Source: Paenibacillus sp. VTT E-133291 (GTDB lineage Bacteria; Bacillota; Bacilli; Paenibacillales; Paenibacillaceae). Taken from it: a stretch of 45,268 nt of DNA. The notes under the pieces are model-generated. The model was not told where the DNA came from. It ran no database searches and saw nothing but the letters and a program-made list of their open reading frames with translations. The stretch's first letter is position 1, and each line of letters opens with the position of its first letter. The position numbers were made by a program, and so were the translations under genes. Location: the NCBI RefSeq assembly GCF_002264395.1, contig NZ_NFVA01000059.1, positions 1 to 45,268 on the forward strand. Reading direction: 5' to 3'. This document shows, one piece after another, positions 18,655 through 28,367 of this stretch.

Positions 18655-19003
18655 AATATAGCTATCCTTTCTAGACATTAAATGTCTTGTCGAATAATAA
18701 ACTCATAGAAAATAACCCGATCATGCAAAAGTATGTTTTCCTTTTAGTTCTCACGCCAGAAAGGAAAACAATCACTAAATGGGTTACAATCAAAAATACA
18801 TCTAATTTCCGAGGGATTGGCCATACCTATGCTTTACACTGAAACTTTACTGCCCTTCACCACGTCGAATGGGGGGCTTAAGCACAGTGAATACTTGTTG
18901 ACAGATTTACCCCCTCCTAATGAACCATGGATAGACTATACAACTAAATCAAAATAAATAATTCGTCAACAACCCTCCATCTCCTTCCAAATGCGTGTTC
19001 ACT
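18655..19003. other. Leader region with nested inverted repeats
   Basis: Upstream of the membrane-protein gene, a perfect 10-bp inverted repeat (GTTTTCCTTT at 18735-18744, AAAGGAAAAC at 18760-18769) lies inside an outer TAACCC/GGGTTA pair (18713-18718, 18781-18786). This could be a leader structure or an operator. I see no protein gene or clear promoter in the rest. Confidence 0.35.
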
Positions 19004-19152
19004 CTAGGACAATTCATCCCACAGGCACTTAACCCCATAACCAATCAAAGTGGCAGCAACTAGAATAGAGGTCACTGCACCCGCTGATGCTGATAATCCT
19101 CCACCAACACATTCCCTAGCTACTCGATAAAATCACTTTCCCCGCCTTTCAT
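19004..19152 (-). pseudogene. Remnant of a small glycine-rich hydrophobic protein
   Basis: A frame on the minus strand ending at 19004 encodes a glycine/alanine-rich hydrophobic helix (VGGGLSASAGAVTSILVAA, then TLIGYGVKCLWDELS). It lacks its own start. An ATG at 19152 in another frame begins MKGGESDFIE and runs into a stop, so a frameshift joins the two. The composition recalls small holin- or bacteriocin-like membrane peptides. Short and broken, hence low confidence. Confidence 0.3.
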
Positions 19153-19190
19153 CTACATAAATAGTTATCCTTTTCCAACTTTACAGAAGG

Positions 19191-19745
19191 TCAAAATATC
19201 TTCCTAGAAGTTGCGAAACCAATTTTATTTTTTAAATAATCATGGTCTTGTTTCCATAGTGTTTTCCTTTCTAAACCACAGGCTTCGATAATTTCTTCAT
19301 CAGATTTCCCTTTGTCACGCATGTCTCGTGTAATTCGCATGACTGCCTCTTGGCTGACAACAGCTTTCTCATATATGTCCATTGTTCTGTTTATGCCAGC
19401 CCAAAGACCTGAATGGGGAATCTGGTGACAATAGTTACAAATCGTTTCTAGATTTGAAAAGCTATTTTTTCGTGGGTTACCATCAACATGGTGTACATGA
19501 AGTTGCCAAGTGTTTTCTGTTGTATATCCGCAATACATGCATGTATATTCGTCTCGCATCAGTACTGCTTTTCTGATGTTCTTCCATTCGGTAGATTGCA
19601 TAAACTTTTTATCATCATCACTTCGCCAAGTCAATTCGTAAGACAATACAAGCGACTGTTTTACTGGCTTCGGCACTTCTCCACCGTTTTGCTGTCGTGC
19701 TTCTTCTAACATTTCTTCTGGTTTGGGAATACGATTACGTGACAT
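19191..19745 (-). CDS. HNH endonuclease
   Basis: A 184-aa protein with a complete HNH domain: C69xxC72, the VHHVDGN core (84-90) with H85/H86, N98 in the SNLE segment, and C103xxCH107. This is a zinc-bound beta-beta-alpha-metal nuclease of the McrA-like type that cuts DNA. N-terminal residues 1-45 and the helical C terminus (120-184) may bind DNA. It stands alone between a decayed peptide gene and the terminator of the Druantia-like operon. No methylase is adjacent, so a modification-dependent or homing-type nuclease is more likely than a classical restriction pair. The ribosome binding site is weak. Confidence 0.85.
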   Translation of the reverse strand: MSRNRIPKPEEMLEEARQQNGGEVPKPVKQSLVLSYELTWRSDDDKKFMQSTEWKNIRKAVLMRDEYTCMYCGYTTENTWQLHVHHVDGNPRKNSFSNLETICNYCHQIPHSGLWAGINRTMDIYEKAVVSQEAVMRITRDMRDKGKSDEEIIEACGLERKTLWKQDHDYLKNKIGFATSRKIF

Positions 19746-20114
19746 AGTTCGTTCGACTGTCCTTCCAGCTAATTTTATCGTTTTATTCTACCACAAGGCT
19801 ATTATAAAGTATCTTGAAATAGAACCCAAGTTCCATAACTCTCGTGTAATTCACTTACATTTTAGTGGCGTCAAAGTACCCATTTCCCGTCAGTAACAAC
19901 AAACCCCCGACCTCACACGGTCGGGGTTCTTGGTGAGAACTAAATTTGAAATCACCTTAGTTCGCCGCATCGTAAATATTAATATGAGTTTAATTATTAC
20001 CAACACACTATTAACTTTCTAAGCGGGCAAATAGATAGTTATACCAACTTTCTTGAAGCAAAGTTATCGGGTACTGAAGTTCTAAATATGCCGTTTTGAG
20101 CTCTAATAGATGTG
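19746..20114. other. Intergenic region holding the operon terminator
   Basis: It contains the strong hairpin at 19902-19928 and otherwise AT-rich 3' UTR of the helicase gene. No protein frame with a ribosome binding site is visible. Confidence 0.5.
19902..19928 (-). terminator. Rho-independent terminator of the Druantia-like operon
   Basis: The arms AACCCC(C)GACC and GGTCGGGGTT flank a six-base loop. On the minus strand the stem is followed by TTTGTTGTT. It lies about 190 bp downstream of the helicase stop codon and is the strongest GC hairpin in this part of the window. Confidence 0.75.
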
Positions 20115-23100
20115 TCACTTAGTACTAATCAATTGATAATATGCTTCAGGTAAAGCTTTAGATATTAACCTATCTGAGATTGCTATAACCTGATCAGGTA
20201 TAGATGTATTCGATTTATTCCACATAGATGGATATATATATATATTCTTCTTAGTGTTATTACGAGTAACTGACAACATATTTTGAAGCAATTCAACTTT
20301 CGACCCATCGAGCTCCAGTAACTCTCTTAATGGTTTGAACAGTTCCAATTGTTCTTTAACACTAAATTCATTTACAATATAACCAGTTTGTCCCCATCTC
20401 AGTAATTGCAAAGCAACATTTCTATCCATTTTGTTCTGAACCCTTTGATTCCAAAAATGGTTCAAACAGTCATGACATGAAGAACTACAATGACAGTCAC
20501 TTAATATTTTTTTCGTTTCATTTAAGAGTTCATCAACCTTATTAGCCACTTCCGCACTATAACCCGCCCCACTCGATAAACTATCAAATAGATAGATATC
20601 CACATAAGTTGTTTCAGGAGTATATCTTAAACGGTAACCACTCTTAATTTCATTAAACTCAACATCCAATAATCTGCCAGCCGCAAGGACCATAGCCTCT
20701 GATAATGTTACAGCAGCTGTCTTTATCCATAAATCATCAAGATTTGTATTTATTTGAGTATTATTAAATGCTATTTCAAAAACAACCATATCAGTATTAA
20801 AATTATGTCCTAATACAACACGCTCAACATCATAATGATTACACTTTTTAAATGATCTTGGATGCTTGTAAGGTTTACCATGTTGTTTAGTGAATTCTTC
20901 ATCTCCAGTAACTGCTGCACCACAATCTTTACACACTTTAAACCCTTTAGACTTCGGTCCTTTATTCAGAACAATTAGTGTTTGGTCTGCACGTCTAGCA
21001 ACCTTTATATATTTGTTATTTGTTGTTTCCATGTCATCCTGCGCAGGTGTTGCTGAATAACATGGAGCCTCAGCAAAAGATAACTCATTTTCTGCTTCAG
21101 ACTCTGATATGTTCTTACCATTAACAGGCGCAAACCCCCATGGTTTTAATATATATTGAGATGCTATATCATGACCCTTACAGAAGGGACATTCATTGTT
21201 TTCAGGTACCTTTATGCCGAACCATCCACAATAATCATTTTTGCAATAGTAGAGGTCTCTAAAGTGTTCTTTATTCTCAAAATAACTTCTTGCAGGTTTT
21301 TCATAATAGTTTTGTTTGAATTTCGAATGATAGTTATAGATACCACCAGATTTATAAGTCTTCTTATTCACTACAATAATACGACCCGGTGCGTATTCGC
21401 TTATTGCCATATCTAGTGAACGCTCTGGTTTCTGTTCAATTTCTTTCCCCTCTTTATCTTCAATATAGAAGCCTACTACATTCTTAGGGAACGAATACGT
21501 TGGAAGGATACTCTCGTCGTAAAGAACATCCAGAAGAGACTTTTGTTCACCTTTTTCAGTAATATACTCTAAAATATTTGACTTTAACATTTCACCAATA
21601 TAATTTAATTTATCTCTTAGCTTTTGTTTACAATCAGATATGTTTACAAAATTCATATTAGACATTACGACAAATAATTCATCTTCCATCATCTGATATT
21701 TATCTAAGTATTTACAGAAATCCTGATGATAAAGATTATAATATTTTTCTATTTCTAGCTTATCCATACCTTCATTAATACTAGACATATAATCAGTTAG
21801 TATAACCATATTAAGATGTCGCATAATTAATTTAGAATTATTAACATCTATCCACGGTTTTCTCACTTCACCTGTAATGATTTTTTTAGGATGTAAAAAA
21901 TAATAGCTGTCATGTGGACCGTCATCTGTATATGTTACAATCGTAGATATTGCGGCACTTCTTCTACCTGCACGACCAGCTCTTTGTTGATAATTTTCAC
22001 GCATTGGTGGAATATTTCTTAAACCTACAGCGGTTAAAGAACCTATATCAATACCAACTTCCATTGTTGTAGTACAACTTAATATATCAACTGGCGTAGC
22101 CTCATTTACCTGTACATCTTGAAATCTCATCTCATAATCTTCCGTTGTTGACCACATCTTTTGGCGTTGATCCTTATGTGATAACTGTGCAGTATGTTCT
22201 TCCGTATTTATACTAGTTATTGATTCAGATTGTTCGGATTCTATTACATCTAACACAGGTTTTCTCCAAAAATCAAATCGACGCAAATCTTCTCTACTCA
22301 TAACATTGACTTGAGTATAACCACAATGAGAACATCTTCCCCATAAGGTAGTAGCAAAAACCCCTGAACATTTTGTGCAGTGATACCACACTTGTTCATT
22401 GTTGTATGCTAAAGACATCAAATTTAAATTGAGATACCTATTTTCACTACCTTGTGGAGTAGCAGTGTACTTCAGTAAACACTTGTATATAACATCAATA
22501 TTCTCTTCTGAATAACCCTTTTCAGATAAGATCTTCTTTAAAGGTGTAGCAATTTTTGAGTTTGCTGCTATACCAAAGCGATCATAACTTGTCGTTCGAG
22601 CGTTTTCTCGTACCTCGTCACTGATTGTATCACCTAAAGCATAACTATCTTTCATGACGATATTCGCCCATGCTGCAAATAATTGTTCAAACTCTTCGCT
22701 CGACATGTTAATCTCCGAGTCGTCCAACTCATCTTCAACTTCCTCTAACTTGTCTTGATTACAGGGCTTTATGTAACATAATCCAATATCACTTAAAGAA
22801 CGATAACTACTACACATTAATTTGAGTAATTGTTCATCATATAATCCTGGGGTTGAGTTGAAGTCTGTCTTCAATGATTCATAATCCAATATTCTACTTC
22901 TGCGTGCTGCCCTCTTAATCTTATCATTGATCTTGTTCATATCATTTTTGAAACTCGTCTGTTGCTCTCCGTAAAACAAGTGCAAATTATTGGATACCGA
23001 AACCTCTAAAAAAGCCATATAAAGCAAATTCATCGTCGGCATTTTATTATTTGTCTTCGCCCATTCTTCTAACTTTTTTGCTGCTATGACCATAACTTTT

Positions 23101-25364
23101 CTTACTGCTTCATCATCAGCAGCTCGAGTAAGATCTTTGGCTAATTTGGCAGCACGTTGTCTACTATCTGAAAATAGCAATACCTTTCTACCCGCATTCG
23201 GATAATTTCTCACCAATTCTTCATCAAATAATGTAGGGGGTTGTATATGTAATTGCTCGGAAACCAGATTATAAAATGACTCATTTCCTTTTGTCACGAA
23301 ATCTGATGGATAAAAATGAGTTTTCTCGCACTTTGGACATGAGTGATACGTTAGTTTACCAGGTTTACCCTTAAATTCTTTATTATTATATGCGACGTGT
23401 AGAAATCCTTTCTGCCCAGCATAGTTATCATTATCAAAAAATTTTCCTGTGACTGAGTTTAACCACCCAACCTTGCTTTCTTTAGTCTTTTTATAAATAC
23501 CATTGCTAGGTACTATATATATGTGAACCTCTTTAATTGAATCGTCATATAACTCACCGATTGTGTTCCATATGAAATCTCTTGCTTTAGGGTTTTGATA
23601 CATGTACCCTCTAATAAACAGTGCTCCACAACGTCTGTCGTTAACTAGTTCATAAACTTTACTTCCACAACAATCACAAGTATCTCTCCTACTACCTAAA
23701 TATATCTTTCCAAGTCTCAATTCTTCATTACTATTTGCCTCTCCGCAATCTGGATTACAACACATAAAGATTCCTTGAAGACCTCTAAACATCATATGAA
23801 GTCGCGCAGGAAATAACACTTGATTTTCTTTATTCTTGGCTAATGGTGCAATTGCTAGTAAGGTTTCTAGAGCTCTTCGGGCAGTATGTTCACTATCGTT
23901 AGGGAAAGTAAGTTGAGCTAACTCATCATATGAAACAGCATTTCCACGACATGCCCTCATAATGTCTATCATGGGTCTAAAACTATTTAAAAATGTGAAT
24001 AACCATTGTTGTGCTTCTGAATAATTTCCAAACTCTAATGTTCTCCCGTTTGTCATTAGCTTAGCAAACTCTTTAATTGCACTACGTTTACTATCCTCAT
24101 CACTTAGAAAGGGGTTAGTATCAACTTTCGCAAGGATATCTGATCGTATGTCAAAAGAATCGGCTTCTATTAATTCTTGTTGCTTACCATAGATAATATC
24201 GAATGTTAATTGATCATTATCTTGAGCTGTTAAATCATTCGAAAATTTTCTAACATGCGATTCGCCGTCACTAGGCACACTAGCACTAGTTAAAATAAAT
24301 CTTACTTTATCGCGTGTAATCTCTAATTTATGAAGCAATCTTCGTATCAGTAACGCCACTTCACCACCAGCAGAACCTCTGTACATATGAGCTTCATCGA
24401 TAACAATTAGTAGTTTATTGTCCTTAGATAAATCTAACCATGCTTTCGTGTTGTCCCAAATACTTTTCTCAATAGGTCTAATTAGCATATACTCAAGCAT
24501 AGAATAGTTTGTTATCAAAATATCAGGACATGATTGTTGCATTTCTTGTCTAGTTATTAACTCTGCATCATAATCATTAGTTACATGTTTACCTTCATAA
24601 AGATTATTCACATACTCATCAAGATTTAACTTGGAAGGGTATTTTCCGATATCTAACAGTTTTTGTTTTAGTTTTTCATCCTTGTTGATTAAATTCTCCT
24701 CAAGCGTCTTGGCAAACTCTTTATCTTGCTTGTTGTCTTTATCTCCTGGATAGGGTGTCCGACCCGTATACATACCAAATTGGGGTATACGTAAATCCTT
24801 ATTGCCAGTTTGACCATAAAATATCTCTCTGAAACTACCTTTATCATCACCAATCATTCGGCGCAATCTCCCAACTTGATCAGAGACTAGAGCATTCATT
24901 GGATAAAGCATAAGAGTTCTTATGCCTCTTTGTTTCCATGAGTCTGGATTCGTTGCTGCCTCATTTACAATGCTACTGATCATTGGCCACATAAAACACT
25001 CTGTTTTCCCTGAACCAGTACCTGTGGTTATGAACAAATCCTTCCCACTATAGAAACTCTCTAATGCATCTATTTGATGTTGAAATGGATGCGGAAACAC
25101 ACCCAGTTTCCCTTTTGACATTTGTAATAGGGTATCCTTCACACCGATCGGTATTGCAGCTCTTTCTATTCCGTTTTCTTTCACTTTATAAGCTGGATTT
25201 GCTTCAATATAAGGTTCTTGAAATAAGATACCTTGTTTTTCTAGAATATCACTGCATGCATGATGCAAAAGTTTATTCTCCCCTAAATACTGTGCTCTTA
25301 AATAATCAATTAACCTCTTTTTTAGAGCATTATGCGTCTCATATACACTGAATTTATCAATCAC
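20115..25364 (-). CDS. DUF1998 SF2 helicase, DruE-like
   Basis: A 1,749-aa DEAD/DEAH-box helicase of the DUF1998 group, which acts on nucleic acid. Walker A GTGSGKT is at 115-121, the DEAH box (DEAHMYRG) near 324, and helicase motifs V and VI (TMEVGIDIG, QRAGRAGRR) about two-thirds along. Several zinc-type CxxC pairs are spread through it, and the C terminus has the DUF1998 signature: a DSLSSGAGYS segment followed by a Cys cluster (CHCSSSCHDCL) and an LDR-like MDRNVAL. Size and position as the last gene after three unknown genes match DruE of Druantia; DrmA of DISARM is the other large DUF1998 defence helicase, but no DISARM partners are seen. The start overlaps the upstream stop by ATGA. Confidence 0.85.
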   Translation of the reverse strand: MIDKFSVYETHNALKKRLIDYLRAQYLGENKLLHHACSDILEKQGILFQEPYIEANPAYKVKENGIERAAIPIGVKDTLLQMSKGKLGVFPHPFQHQIDALESFYSGKDLFITTGTGSGKTECFMWPMISSIVNEAATNPDSWKQRGIRTLMLYPMNALVSDQVGRLRRMIGDDKGSFREIFYGQTGNKDLRIPQFGMYTGRTPYPGDKDNKQDKEFAKTLEENLINKDEKLKQKLLDIGKYPSKLNLDEYVNNLYEGKHVTNDYDAELITRQEMQQSCPDILITNYSMLEYMLIRPIEKSIWDNTKAWLDLSKDNKLLIVIDEAHMYRGSAGGEVALLIRRLLHKLEITRDKVRFILTSASVPSDGESHVRKFSNDLTAQDNDQLTFDIIYGKQQELIEADSFDIRSDILAKVDTNPFLSDEDSKRSAIKEFAKLMTNGRTLEFGNYSEAQQWLFTFLNSFRPMIDIMRACRGNAVSYDELAQLTFPNDSEHTARRALETLLAIAPLAKNKENQVLFPARLHMMFRGLQGIFMCCNPDCGEANSNEELRLGKIYLGSRRDTCDCCGSKVYELVNDRRCGALFIRGYMYQNPKARDFIWNTIGELYDDSIKEVHIYIVPSNGIYKKTKESKVGWLNSVTGKFFDNDNYAGQKGFLHVAYNNKEFKGKPGKLTYHSCPKCEKTHFYPSDFVTKGNESFYNLVSEQLHIQPPTLFDEELVRNYPNAGRKVLLFSDSRQRAAKLAKDLTRAADDEAVRKVMVIAAKKLEEWAKTNNKMPTMNLLYMAFLEVSVSNNLHLFYGEQQTSFKNDMNKINDKIKRAARRSRILDYESLKTDFNSTPGLYDEQLLKLMCSSYRSLSDIGLCYIKPCNQDKLEEVEDELDDSEINMSSEEFEQLFAAWANIVMKDSYALGDTISDEVRENARTTSYDRFGIAANSKIATPLKKILSEKGYSEENIDVIYKCLLKYTATPQGSENRYLNLNLMSLAYNNEQVWYHCTKCSGVFATTLWGRCSHCGYTQVNVMSREDLRRFDFWRKPVLDVIESEQSESITSINTEEHTAQLSHKDQRQKMWSTTEDYEMRFQDVQVNEATPVDILSCTTTMEVGIDIGSLTAVGLRNIPPMRENYQQRAGRAGRRSAAISTIVTYTDDGPHDSYYFLHPKKIITGEVRKPWIDVNNSKLIMRHLNMVILTDYMSSINEGMDKLEIEKYYNLYHQDFCKYLDKYQMMEDELFVVMSNMNFVNISDCKQKLRDKLNYIGEMLKSNILEYITEKGEQKSLLDVLYDESILPTYSFPKNVVGFYIEDKEGKEIEQKPERSLDMAISEYAPGRIIVVNKKTYKSGGIYNYHSKFKQNYYEKPARSYFENKEHFRDLYYCKNDYCGWFGIKVPENNECPFCKGHDIASQYILKPWGFAPVNGKNISESEAENELSFAEAPCYSATPAQDDMETTNNKYIKVARRADQTLIVLNKGPKSKGFKVCKDCGAAVTGDEEFTKQHGKPYKHPRSFKKCNHYDVERVVLGHNFNTDMVVFEIAFNNTQINTNLDDLWIKTAAVTLSEAMVLAAGRLLDVEFNEIKSGYRLRYTPETTYVDIYLFDSLSSGAGYSAEVANKVDELLNETKKILSDCHCSSSCHDCLNHFWNQRVQNKMDRNVALQLLRWGQTGYIVNEFSVKEQLELFKPLRELLELDGSKVELLQNMLSVTRNNTKKNIYIYPSMWNKSNTSIPDQVIAISDRLISKALPEAYYQLISTK

Positions 25365-26407
25365 TTAATTTCCTCCAACTTGATATTTAAGTTGTTTAAT
25401 ATTTCCCGAATAAAATTCCATACTACCCCGTCAAAAATAAAATTGTACTTATCATTTATATTCTTCATTGGCCAACCCAGTAACATCAATATATTTTCTT
25501 CTTTTGTTGGCAATCCATTAGATAAATGCAATAAAAATAGGTTTTTATCTTGAAATCGTTTATATTTTCCGCTTACAGGATTGCCTACATTCTCTTTCAA
25601 ACCGTACATAAATCGCCTAACTTCATATTGTTCAATCAAATATTCATTTATCTGACTGGTATAATACGTATTATTAATTTTCTTTATAAATCCATAATCT
25701 CGATTACCTTGCCAGTACAACGGATTACGATAGATCGTTACGTCGTGATCATTTAATTTCAAATCCGCATCCCAACTATTTGAAAATATATTCATGCTAT
25801 ATTTATTAAATACTTGAGCATTGATCTCACTTCGTTTACTCCATTTAATTAACTTTAAATATTCAACTACCCTAGCACTCGCTGATTTACTTTCCAACCC
25901 AAAAAAATCCATTGTATCACTTGGATCAAAGTTTTCTCGCTCGTCATGTTTTAATTGGGCTAATCCTGTTATCTTATTTAAGGCTGCTGATTGTAGCCCT
26001 CTTGTTACAACTACATTTGAATTAATTAAACTTTCTTCGTAAAAAGGTAAGGAAATATCTGTATGAAATCCAACATCAACTAGCTCACCGCCTTGATACA
26101 ATCTTTCTCTAACTATTTCAATTGGACGAGTATTTTGATCTTCTGGATAAAACCACTTTTCAATAGTAGGATACATTTGGATCATGTTCTCAAGAAATAA
26201 CTTACATCTATTGTATATATGAATTTTACTCACACCGATTTTTCCTATTGATTGATTTAGAATGTCTTCATCTAGAGTAGAGTATCTGATCCACATTGAT
26301 AATGCTGAATACACAATTCTGGATAAGAACACTTCTTGTTTTTCTTCAGGTACTTTCCTTATTTTTAGGTCATCAGCAATTCTCTTAATAACAGTGTAAT
26401 TATTCAT
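25361..26407 (-). CDS. Druantia-like operon protein (DruD position)
   Basis: A 348-aa protein with no motif I recognise. It is mainly helical at the N terminus (MNNYTVIKRIADDLKIRK), with aromatic- and Asn-rich segments in the second half (NPLYWQGNRDYGF). No membrane segment, signal peptide or nuclease signature is apparent. It overlaps the upstream gene by 8 bp and the helicase gene by 4 bp, with GGAGAG before its ATG, so it is made in step with both. The role is inferred only from its place between the coiled-coil protein and the DUF1998 helicase. Confidence 0.75.
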   Translation of the reverse strand: MNNYTVIKRIADDLKIRKVPEEKQEVFLSRIVYSALSMWIRYSTLDEDILNQSIGKIGVSKIHIYNRCKLFLENMIQMYPTIEKWFYPEDQNTRPIEIVRERLYQGGELVDVGFHTDISLPFYEESLINSNVVVTRGLQSAALNKITGLAQLKHDERENFDPSDTMDFFGLESKSASARVVEYLKLIKWSKRSEINAQVFNKYSMNIFSNSWDADLKLNDHDVTIYRNPLYWQGNRDYGFIKKINNTYYTSQINEYLIEQYEVRRFMYGLKENVGNPVSGKYKRFQDKNLFLLHLSNGLPTKEENILMLLGWPMKNINDKYNFIFDGVVWNFIREILNNLNIKLEEIK

Positions 26408-28367
26408 TAAACTCTCCTAATTCAATTGCTTCATGCAACATCTTTAATATCATCGGACTAAACTCATTTTGATCTACATAATCTATTAATTCTTGGGACT
26501 TCCCAATTGAATTACACATCAAGTTCAGTGAAAACATAATAATATCGTACAAAGCATTCGGTGAATTTTGCATATCAATTACACTCATAACCTCAGCAAA
26601 TTTTATTTTTGCTACTTGAGACATTGGGTATATATAATTCAACTTTTTAGTGAGATTAAAATTTCTTCTAAGTGTTTCCTCTTGAATTGTCTCTTTAAAT
26701 ATCGCGAAATCCGTTAAAGATCGGAGCATCTCTTCTCCACTAGCCGCTAATCCTATAATTGAATCTAAATCAATTAGCATCATATAATCCATAAAACTTT
26801 TTGGTAGCAAGCTGATATTTTCCGACGAATCTAATGAGAATAATAGAATATGATCCATTTCATTTTTTAACAAAGGTAAGTAAACACTTTCGAAAGTATT
26901 ATCGATTGCATTCTCAATAAGTATCACTTTACTGGTAGAATTACTTATCGTAGTCATTATTTCTCTGCTATTATCATATCCAGGTGGTAATGTTATAATT
27001 TCCGCTTCTGATCCTTCAATAAGAAAGGATAAAGCATCCGCTACCCCCCTTGAGTTATAACCAACTACTAATAAACTTAATTTTCTGGATATAGAGGCAT
27101 AAATGAAGTGTGATAGATCATTTGTATAGTCATTACGAATACCACATAAATTTAAATTAATAGCTAAATCATCAATAAAATATGACTTATCAGATGTAAC
27201 TTCCTCTGCAACTTTATTAGATCCACTATTACGTATTAAAAGTCTACTTTCCAGAATAGGAACTTCATTCTTAAATCCTATCTTTTTTAGTAAACTTTGG
27301 ATGTTCTGTATTACACCAATTCCTTTATTATCTAGTAACATTATATTATTCTCTAATTCAGTTTTATTTTGCTCTAATGCATCTATTTCATTTGTAAGCT
27401 CTTTTCTGATCAAACATAATTCATCAATCGACTCTTGGATCGTATTCTTACTTTGAATTAATTCAGTATTAGATTCGGTCCATACTTCTTCAACGGTTGC
27501 ACAATATTCTTCATACTTCATATTAACAACAGATGATAAATTATTGATGATGTCTTCATAATCTTGATTCACTTTATTAAGATCATCAATTTTATTATCC
27601 AATTCACTAATTCGCTTTTTGCTTTTTTCATTATCAGCATCCAAATTTTCAATTAAACGTTTGTAATCACGATCTAATTCAAGGACTTCTTTTTCTTTTT
27701 GCAGCAATAATTCATGATTATTTTTTTCTGACAACTTTAATAATTGCATAAGTTCATCTATTTTTACTTCATTAGTTCTTATGACACTCTCATACGTTTT
27801 TTTTAATTCACTCATTTGAGTGTCATAGGTTACAGAGATCTTCTCAGTAACTTTTTTTGTTAGGTTCTTTTCGAATAATTTCTTCTCAAAGTCATTCATA
27901 ATATAATCCATTTGAGATTCTGATAAGTCATATTTATTCATTTTAAAATAAACTATACTTTTCTCAGCGCTATCATATTTATGATCAAGCAATATAGTCA
28001 TTAGTTGCTCAAAACAATTCATATCATTCAGTTCAATTTTATTTCTAACACCTTCTATCGGTCCAATAGTAGTTGTAATTACTTCATCCATTCTACTTAT
28101 GTATTTTATTATTAATAATTTGACTTGCTTTGCTAGTAATAGATTGCGATCAGTATAAATCCCTTTATAATAGATTTCTTGTAGCTTCTTTAACGGAAGT
28201 TTATCCAGTCGATATCCTTTAGTATACTCTCTAAAGGTCTTTTCACTTTTCTTTATTAATTCTGTAACTTTCACATAAGGAAATAAGGTTATAAGAAACT
28301 CGAATTCTTCTTTTGAATAATTTAATGTGAATTCATTAATAAGATTATTAGTACTATTTTTGATCAT
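26400..28367 (-). CDS. Coiled-coil protein with degenerate P-loop-like domain (DruC position)
   Basis: A 655-aa protein. Residues 1-170 are helical, about 185-350 form a long coiled coil, and 380-655 are globular. The globular part has an ATPase-like layout with a LLVVGYNSRGVAD segment at about 432-444 where a Walker A would be, but without the GK(S/T) residues, and a hydrophobic strand VILIEN near 480 where a Walker B would be. It is therefore probably a non-hydrolysing relative of a P-loop protein, or an unrelated fold. It overlaps both neighbours by 14 and 8 bp. In Druantia type I the third gene is also of unknown function and roughly this size. Confidence 0.75.
   Translation of the reverse strand: MIKNSTNNLINEFTLNYSKEEFEFLITLFPYVKVTELIKKSEKTFREYTKGYRLDKLPLKKLQEIYYKGIYTDRNLLLAKQVKLLIIKYISRMDEVITTTIGPIEGVRNKIELNDMNCFEQLMTILLDHKYDSAEKSIVYFKMNKYDLSESQMDYIMNDFEKKLFEKNLTKKVTEKISVTYDTQMSELKKTYESVIRTNEVKIDELMQLLKLSEKNNHELLLQKEKEVLELDRDYKRLIENLDADNEKSKKRISELDNKIDDLNKVNQDYEDIINNLSSVVNMKYEEYCATVEEVWTESNTELIQSKNTIQESIDELCLIRKELTNEIDALEQNKTELENNIMLLDNKGIGVIQNIQSLLKKIGFKNEVPILESRLLIRNSGSNKVAEEVTSDKSYFIDDLAINLNLCGIRNDYTNDLSHFIYASISRKLSLLVVGYNSRGVADALSFLIEGSEAEIITLPPGYDNSREIMTTISNSTSKVILIENAIDNTFESVYLPLLKNEMDHILLFSLDSSENISLLPKSFMDYMMLIDLDSIIGLAASGEEMLRSLTDFAIFKETIQEETLRRNFNLTKKLNYIYPMSQVAKIKFAEVMSVIDMQNSPNALYDIIMFSLNLMCNSIGKSQELIDYVDQNEFSPMILKMLHEAIELGEFNE

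Noticed and set aside
21156..21416. 86-codon plus-strand frame inside the DUF1998 helicase gene
   Set aside because: It is antisense to a well-supported gene, and its hydrophobic look is typical of the reverse complement of AT-rich coding sequence.
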